NCBI GenBank assembly: GCA_902794405.1
Contig: CADBHI010000023.1
Span: forward strand, 1 to 45,437
Length of the DNA: 45,437 bases
Reading direction: 5' to 3'
Source: an uncultured Prevotellaceae bacterium
Lineage (GTDB): Bacteria; Bacteroidota; Bacteroidia; Bacteroidales; Bacteroidaceae
Part shown: positions 41,998-45,437 of the stretch, piece by piece
Layout of the letters: the number at the start of each line of letters is the position of its first letter
Numbering within the stretch: the first letter of the stretch is position 1
The notes under the pieces: model-generated
What the model was told of the DNA's origin: nothing
Database searches by the model: none
What the model saw: the letters and a program-made list of their open reading frames with translations, nothing else
Program-made: the position numbers and the translations under genes

Positions 41998-42028
41998 CAA
42001 AAAAACGGCGAGCAAAATGCTCGCCGTT
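41998..42028 (-). terminator. Intrinsic terminator after the large surface-protein gene
   Basis: AACGGCGAGCA (42004-42014) pairs perfectly over 11 bp with TGCTCGCCGTT (42018-42028), with a three-base loop. On the minus strand it is followed by a T run. It separates the 42063 gene from the GH98 operon. Confidence 0.9.
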
Positions 42029-42062
42029 CGTTTCAGAAACGATATAAATACGTCTCAATATA

Positions 42063-45000
42063 CTACTTGATAGCCTTTTCGACCTTCACTGAGCCATCGC
42101 TCATGATCTTCTTCACGATGACAACACCCTTCTTGGCTGCAGGAATACGCTTACCATTCAGGTCGTAAATCTCGATAGCGCGAACCTTGGCAGCAGCCTT
42201 GGCACCGTCAACACCAGTGAGTACAGTCTCATAAGCCTTGCCGTAGTCGAAACCTGCAGCAGGAGCGGTCAGAAGAAGTGTAACCTCGTTGAAGAATGCC
42301 TGGTCGTTTCCACCAATGTTAACACCGAAGGTCAGCTTGCCATCAGTTACGAGAATATCAGTAATCTCGTGATTATCGGTTGCATCGGGACCGACCTGAC
42401 CCTCCTCGAAGAGTGAGTAGCCAGCGAAGTTCACATCGAGGTCTTCCTCCTCTTCCTCTCCAACGGCAGGAGTATCAGAAGTCTTCACATAGCAGAAGCC
42501 ACCCTCGAGCCAGTCAGAAGCACCGTTCCAGCTACCAGCACCAAACTTAACAGTATAAACACCAGCGGGCAGGTCAGTAACAGTCTGCTCCATGCGGGTA
42601 GAAGTCTTCCAAGTGCTGAATGCCACATCCTGCGGAATATTCTTCAAACCTCTGTCAGTCCAGTTGTCATACAGACCGGGCTTACCATCTGTAGGAATTG
42701 TCCAGCCAGGAACATTCTCTGGGGTAGCACCTGTAGACTTATCCAAAGCATAAATGTTGGGGTTCTTCACAAAGATCGAGAAGTCATAGCTCGGAGAAAC
42801 AGTTTCCCCAGTAGACTCGTCAACAGTCTCCTCAAACATATTGTTGTCAGCATTCTTCAGCTTACCAAACATCTCCAGACGCACACGGTTCTTAATAAGT
42901 TCAACAACAGCATCGTCATCACTTAAAGCGTTACCAGCAATCTGGAAGATTTCCTCGCTCTCGTCAACACCCAAAGCCTTCAGAACTTCCACACCGCGAC
43001 GGATACGCTCCAACAGTACGCAGTAACCAGAACCAGGCTTGTTGGCTTCCCAAGAACTCCAGATCGTAGAACGACCCTCAGTAAACATGTTCTTAGTAGA
43101 GGTAATAATACCGTTCAGCTCATCAATGGCAGTCTTCAATTCAGCGTCGTCCTTAATAAGTTTCGGCTCAACTATCACGACATCGAGTTCCTCACCGGTT
43201 TCCTCGTCAAATTCCTTCTCAGTCTTCTTCACAGCGTACTTGTCAGCAATCTTCACGAGATTAGAATAGAGTTCTGTAGTTGCGAAAATCTTTTCTGCAT
43301 TAGCTTCAACAATATCAAAGGCCTGTGCGGGCAGAGGATCATAGGTATCGCAATTCTTGCGATGGTCAGACATATTCGTTGATGCAGTATTGAGTTCAGT
43401 AACAGCATTGTTGAAAGCAGAGGGAGCTGTCATCTTCTTACCATCATACTCCTTGATCTTGTTGTCAAGAGCAGTGAAAGCAGCACCATCGTAGCGCTCG
43501 TCAGTGTTGTTGTCACGAGTCTCCTTAGCCTTCTGCAGAGCAGCAGCCAAAGCCTCAGTCTCAACAATACCCATCACGTCAGGGATAAACTCAAGCTTTA
43601 CATTACCCAGAGCCAGAGCATCGCCATAACCACCGGGATTGCCAGCCAGCGTACGGGGGAGGAACTTAATCAGGTAGTCACCCTCTTCAGTAATCTGGAA
43701 CTTCAGCTCCAGCTTAGTAGACTCAGTAGATGTCTTATAAACAGCAGTTACAGGTACAGAACCTTCAGCAATAATGTCACCTTCCTCAGTGCAAATCTGA
43801 GCAATCAGCTGGCGCTCCGTGCCAGGCTCATCCCAGCGAGCAGCCTCAGCAGTCAGCGTATATTCACGAGCAGTCAGGTGGAGCTTATTCTCCTCATTCA
43901 TACCATAGATAGCATGACCCGGCTCTTCACCGCCACCACCACGAGAACACATATAGAGAATAGCATTAGTAAAGCCCTGACCTTGGTTGGCACCGCCCTG
44001 AATAACACGGCAACCAGAACCTAAACCTGTAGCGTCAGTTCTCTCTTCCTCATCGCTATTAACAACCCAAGCTGCAGGAACAGAGTTACCCTCTGCATCA
44101 GCAAAGCCGTCGGTCATAATAGTCTCAGGTTTGGAATCTGTTGACATCGGGCCAAAGCTAAACTTCACCTCAATAATCTCATCCTTTGATTCAATGCTCT
44201 TCTTCTCACCGTTAGCCTCCGAGATGATCAACGTCTTCACGCCAGACAGCTCATCACTACCGGTACGAGTCAGTGTCACCTCCATAGATTTCTCCTCAGC
44301 AGCAGAAGCAGTGAGCTTCTCGCTACCAAGTGTAGCAACAATACTCTTCACCTCAACCTTCTGGTTGAAAGTCACCTTGAACTCCTTCAGATTGCCATCA
44401 AGAGTGAATGAACCAGCTTCGGGCTCTGCAGCAGTCAGCTGAGGAGCAGCCCACAGATAAGAGAAGATATCACCTTCAAGCAAGTCATCAGCGTATGTAC
44501 AGGTCAGGCCACTGAACTCAGGCATAGCCTCTCCTTCCCACTTACCGGCAGTGAAGAGTATCTTATGCTCAGCATCCTCAGGATTCTTGAAGGCAACAGT
44601 CACCTCATCCTTCTCGTATGCCTCATCCTCAAGCATGAAGAAATAGAGGTTACCGTCGGGGCGGCCCTCGACAGATACCAGCTCAATCTCCTTACCATTC
44701 AGAGTTACTTTAGCACAGTCATTCGGGAATACCAAGGTCTTGCCACCAGCAGCAGTCACCAGTTCCTTTATATTTGTATTTTCAGAGAGGTTAACACGGA
44801 TAACGTCAGCACCGAAATCACAAACCAAGTCGTTCATCGGGTTGCTTTCGCCCAGGTCGATACCGAATTCGATATTGTCGAAATAGAAAGTATAGCCACG
44901 GCTTACCATGACAGTACCGGTACCATCAGTATTTGGTACTTCTTCATCACCATTGTTCAGGTCGAATGCGATGCTCTGGAAGTCATCAACACCGATTTCA

Positions 45001-45437
45001 CCAGTCCAAGTATAGCTCTTCCACTGGGTTGTAACACCAATTTCATCAATTCCCATACCACCTTTCCATGTACGGGGTGCAGCCTGTGCACTGGTAGTAA
45101 TCTTAGCGGGTTGGTCACCCTTGATAGACATGTTCAGCTTCCACTTAGTGCCCTTTGGCAGCACCTCGTCAGAGTAAACATAGAACTGCGTGTGCCAGGT
45201 CTCTGTAGGATTTGTATGAGCAACAACCTTGAAGCACTTGCTACCATCAACACCACCATCAACGATTTCAGGCTTATCATTGGCAGTACCGCCATTGTTT
45301 GGGCCATCGAAAGAAACGGGGAAGCTTGAGAGATCAGTACCCTCAGCGTCACCATTATTAATCATAGAGAGAATGCCGGTAACAGGCTTTACAGTACCAT
45401 CAAGCACAATAGCTTTGATCACACCGCCAGGGCTTCC
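42063..45437 (-). CDS. Large surface/secreted protein with beta-sandwich modules and sorting tail (5' partial)
   Basis: At least 1124 residues; the frame is open to the window edge, so the N-terminus and start codon are missing. From the visible start there is a carbohydrate-binding-like beta-sandwich (about 20-190, ending YTFYFDNIEFGID), a region with an SbsA-like Ig fold (about 335-430, TLDGNLKEFKVTFNQKVEV), a second beta-sandwich (about 440-610), a helical FIVAR-like stretch (about 620-870), a third beta-sandwich (about 890-1070) with an acidic insert EEEEED, and a tail (IEIYDLNGKRIPAAKKGVVI) like type IX secretion sorting domains. No catalytic motif was recognised. Next to a xylan operon, a glycan-binding or scaffold role at the cell surface is plausible but unproven. 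A strong terminator follows it. Confidence 0.75.
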   Translation of the reverse strand, partial: GSPGGVIKAIVLDGTVKPVTGILSMINNGDAEGTDLSSFPVSFDGPNNGGTANDKPEIVDGGVDGSKCFKVVAHTNPTETWHTQFYVYSDEVLPKGTKWKLNMSIKGDQPAKITTSAQAAPRTWKGGMGIDEIGVTTQWKSYTWTGEIGVDDFQSIAFDLNNGDEEVPNTDGTGTVMVSRGYTFYFDNIEFGIDLGESNPMNDLVCDFGADVIRVNLSENTNIKELVTAAGGKTLVFPNDCAKVTLNGKEIELVSVEGRPDGNLYFFMLEDEAYEKDEVTVAFKNPEDAEHKILFTAGKWEGEAMPEFSGLTCTYADDLLEGDIFSYLWAAPQLTAAEPEAGSFTLDGNLKEFKVTFNQKVEVKSIVATLGSEKLTASAAEEKSMEVTLTRTGSDELSGVKTLIISEANGEKKSIESKDEIIEVKFSFGPMSTDSKPETIMTDGFADAEGNSVPAAWVVNSDEEERTDATGLGSGCRVIQGGANQGQGFTNAILYMCSRGGGGEEPGHAIYGMNEENKLHLTAREYTLTAEAARWDEPGTERQLIAQICTEEGDIIAEGSVPVTAVYKTSTESTKLELKFQITEEGDYLIKFLPRTLAGNPGGYGDALALGNVKLEFIPDVMGIVETEALAAALQKAKETRDNNTDERYDGAAFTALDNKIKEYDGKKMTAPSAFNNAVTELNTASTNMSDHRKNCDTYDPLPAQAFDIVEANAEKIFATTELYSNLVKIADKYAVKKTEKEFDEETGEELDVVIVEPKLIKDDAELKTAIDELNGIITSTKNMFTEGRSTIWSSWEANKPGSGYCVLLERIRRGVEVLKALGVDESEEIFQIAGNALSDDDAVVELIKNRVRLEMFGKLKNADNNMFEETVDESTGETVSPSYDFSIFVKNPNIYALDKSTGATPENVPGWTIPTDGKPGLYDNWTDRGLKNIPQDVAFSTWKTSTRMEQTVTDLPAGVYTVKFGAGSWNGASDWLEGGFCYVKTSDTPAVGEEEEEDLDVNFAGYSLFEEGQVGPDATDNHEITDILVTDGKLTFGVNIGGNDQAFFNEVTLLLTAPAAGFDYGKAYETVLTGVDGAKAAAKVRAIEIYDLNGKRIPAAKKGVVIVKKIMSDGSVKVEKAIK

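Overview
The window looks like a chromosomal segment of a plant-fibre-degrading Bacteroidota bacterium, most likely Prevotellaceae. The reasons are repeated promoter boxes of the Bacteroidota form TAnnTTTG, lipoprotein signals, secretion-tail sequences of the YDLNGR(R/K) type, and a dense set of xylan- and glucan-active enzymes. No 16S rRNA is present, so the genus is an inference.

Region 1 (1 to about 8020) is the right end of an integrated mobile element, visibly more AT-rich than what follows. It carries a short ParA-like ATPase, a DnaB-type helicase and a replication protein lying 2 nt upstream of dnaB. That replication protein has an N-terminal winged helix, a duplicated low-complexity linker and a DnaA-domain-I-like C-terminus. 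Next come an excisionase-like HTH protein, a divergent double-HTH repressor, remnants of a wHTH protein and of an integrase, a full tyrosine recombinase and a DUF1016 (YhcG-like) nuclease. The element ends at 8004-8020, which reads as the 3' end of a tRNA-Gln gene followed by a strong terminator: a classic attachment site. A small RNA with its own promoter and terminator (about 3353-3412) lies antisense to the leader of the replication gene.

Region 2 (8149-15659) holds an AraC regulator divergent from an RND efflux operon (lipoprotein adaptor, RND pump, outer-membrane channel) plus an EamA transporter.

Region 3 (15656-22684) is carbohydrate-directed: a GH43 arabinanase-like enzyme with a lipoprotein carboxylesterase, a GH5 endoglucanase with a binding module and secretion tail, and a GH3 beta-glycosidase lipoprotein.

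Region 4 (22745-31905) has a ZIP metal transporter, a DUF2461 protein, a Sel1 protein, and a second efflux operon (adaptor, HAE1-type pump, channel) ending in an LpxA-like acyltransferase.

Region 5 (31972-45437) is a xylan-degradation operon read leftwards: GH98, GH97, a double GH43-CBM6 enzyme, and a CE6-CE1 double esterase that is broken by a 4-bp duplication. Upstream, behind a terminator, lies a partial large surface protein with a secretion tail. No SusC/SusD pair is visible.

The most unusual pattern is a family of short palindromic C/G-rich repeats. They sit between genes and also inside reading frames (outer-membrane channel, GH3, LpxA-like enzyme, and a lipoprotein signal peptide), adding in-frame peptide without breaking the genes.
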